A stretch of DNA of 63,175 nucleotides from Prevotella sp. (GTDB taxonomy: Bacteria > Bacteroidota > Bacteroidia > Bacteroidales > Bacteroidaceae). The DNA lies in the NCBI GenBank assembly GCA_022771625.1, contig JALFCW010000004.1, positions 1-63,175 of the forward strand, given 5' to 3'. The notes beneath the pieces were generated by a model, which saw nothing but the letters and a program-made list of their open reading frames with translations, was not told the origin of the DNA and ran no database searches. Shown in pieces: positions 62,411-63,175 of the stretch (position 1 is the stretch's first letter; each line of letters starts with the position of its first letter). Made by a program: the position numbers and the translations under genes.

Positions 62411-62527
62411 CTTCCCGAAATCCATGTGACAAGTGATGCCCAGGGTGATTGGATGGAGTTGAGAGAAGCCAAATAATTGCAAATAATCCGAGAAATGTTT
62501 GGAGGAATGGAAAATAGTTTTATCTTC
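62411..62527 (+). repeat. Promoter-bearing repeat, copy 2, with decayed -7 element
   Basis: Nearly identical to copy 1, including GDWMELREAK and stop in frame. The -33 TTTG (62498-62501) is kept, but the -7 reads TATCTTCA with a 19-base spacer, so the promoter is probably weak or dead. No gene follows directly. Confidence 0.88.
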
Positions 62528-62574
62528 AATCTAAATAGAATGAACCTCCGAACAACATATAATCATTCTCATAT

Positions 62575-62630
62575 GCCCAATCGAAGGATGAACGAAGGAT
62601 GAACGAAGGATGATCGAAGGTTGATTGGGC
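62575..62630. repeat. Four 11-base tandem repeats inside an inverted pair
   Basis: CGAAGGATGAA twice, CGAAGGATGAT and CGAAGGTTGAT run from 62582 to 62625, flanked by GCCCAAT (62575-62581) and ATTGGGC (62624-62630). Confidence 0.85.
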
Positions 62631-62664
62631 AAGAATGTGACTACTTTTTCAGTATAGGCACAGA

Positions 62665-62774
62665 TTTATTGTAATGCTGTAATTGTAATGATTTACGCCC
62701 AAATACAATGGTAAGTGCTTGAATATGAGTAAAAAATATTATTATTGACCATTACATTACATCATTACAATAAA
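62665..62774. repeat. Inverted repeats with TTTATTGTAATG arms
   Basis: TTTATTGTAATG (62665-62676) is perfectly inverted as CATTACAATAAA (62763-62774). Extra GTAATG/CATTAC copies lie inside (62685-62690, 62749-62762). AT-rich and non-coding, this fills part of the 719-base gap from 62333 to 63051. Confidence 0.7.
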
Positions 62775-62796
62775 TTGTATCATTGTTATATAGTTG

Positions 62797-62917
62797 CTTT
62801 CCCTAAATCCATGTGACATGTGACGCTTGGGGTGATTGGATGGAGTTGAGAGAAGCCAAATAATTGAAAATAATCCGAGAAATGTTTGGAGGAATGGAAA
62901 ATTGTTTGTATCTTTGC
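62797..62917 (+). repeat. Promoter-bearing repeat, copy 3
   Basis: Same repeat as copies 1 and 2. The promoter is intact: TTTG (62885-62888), 20 bases, TATCTTTG (62909-62916). The in-frame tail GDWMELREAK is kept, but an earlier codon is TAA. It drives the DUF4160 remnant and DUF2442 gene. Confidence 0.88.
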
Positions 62918-62953
62918 GGCGTTGTTCCATAATATGCAGATTAAATTTGAATT

Positions 62954-63035
62954 ATGCCTACATTGTTTATAATATTTGGTTTTAGAAAACAAAGAAATCA
63001 TCATTGAAAGATGGCGTAGTTATTTCAATAAATAA
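62954..63035 (+). pseudogene. DUF4160 gene with internal deletion
   Basis: The first codons read MPTLFIIFGF, the characteristic N-terminus of DUF4160 proteins. Then, in the +1 frame from 62985, come ENKEIIIERWRSYFNK and stop, the typical C-terminus of the same family. The middle (roughly 50-60 codons in intact relatives) is missing and the frame is broken, leaving only a 17-residue reading from the start codon. DUF4160 genes normally sit before DUF2442 genes as a small two-gene, toxin-antitoxin-like unit, which is the order seen here. Confidence 0.75.
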
Positions 63036-63051
63036 ACAGGAGGACCACATA

Positions 63052-63175
63052 ATGAAAAGATTTTATATTGATAAAGTATGGATAGATGACACTTGTCTTT
63101 GGATTGAAACCAAAGATGGGCGCAAGGTGTGTACACCGTTTTCTAAGTGGAAGCGCTTGGAGAATGCAACAAAAG
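63052..63175 (+). CDS. DUF2442 family protein (3' partial)
   Basis: It starts MKRFYIDKVWIDDTCLWIET and continues KDGRKVCTPFSKWKRLENAT to the window edge. This fits the small DUF2442 family (usually 80-100 residues), partner of DUF4160 in putative toxin-antitoxin or regulatory units. An exact AGGAGG (63038-63043) lies 8 bases before the ATG, a strong Shine-Dalgarno site, rare elsewhere in this window. The partner gene upstream is broken. Confidence 0.75.
   Translation, partial: MKRFYIDKVWIDDTCLWIETKDGRKVCTPFSKWKRLENATK

Overview
The window looks like a chromosomal segment of a Bacteroidales bacterium, most likely Prevotellaceae (Prevotella/Segatella-like). The evidence is the recurring Bacteroidota promoter pattern (TTG or TTTG, about 20 bp, then TAnnTTTG), weak or absent Shine-Dalgarno sites, an HU-HIG type DNA-binding protein, rpsP with a long Ala-rich tail, a TPR/LytTR two-component pair, and the pheT-yebC and glmS-purF-carA-carB gene orders. 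Genus and species cannot be fixed from the sequence alone.

Layout. 1-2.8 kb: the end of an outer-membrane barrel gene and a secreted GH105-DUF2264 polysaccharide enzyme. 2.8-9.2 kb: an accessory block on the minus strand holding an HU-like protein, a replication module (a zinc-ribbon/Toprim-like DUF6371 protein and a RepA-like ATPase) surrounded by palindromes and tandem repeats, an orphan coiled-coil gene and an AAA-ATPase/nuclease gene. 9.2-14.8 kb: a long rod-like RNA hairpin followed by a two-gene restriction system whose methyltransferase motifs are divided between the two proteins. 14.8-15.1 kb: a REP-like palindromic element and tRNA-Gly(CCC).

15.2-49.3 kb is housekeeping core: rpsP, pheT, yebC, a lipoprotein, lepA, a Crp-like regulator, a LytTR/histidine kinase pair, glmS-purF-carA-carB (amido-nitrogen use for amino sugars, purines and carbamoyl phosphate), a second REP-like element, a lon-tgt-lptG-DEAD helicase operon, mltG, then a glucan-handling run (4-alpha-glucanotransferase, HAD phosphatase, MORN protein, YhcH-like protein, branching enzyme, DUF6057 membrane protein).

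49.4-63.2 kb is a second, more AT-rich accessory island. It holds a lone MNT nucleotidyltransferase flanked by duplicated terminators, a candidate structured RNA with its own promoter and terminator (about 50027-50391), a PLD-helicase plus Eco57I-type methyltransferase restriction module, two paralogous uncharacterised proteins, an AlbA_2/Schlafen-like regulator, three copies of a promoter-bearing repeat of about 120 bp, and at the end a deleted DUF4160 pseudogene in front of a DUF2442 gene.

The most interesting items are the two structured RNAs upstream of the two restriction modules, the split methyltransferase, and the repeated promoter cassettes of the second island. All family names come from reading translated motifs; no database search was run.
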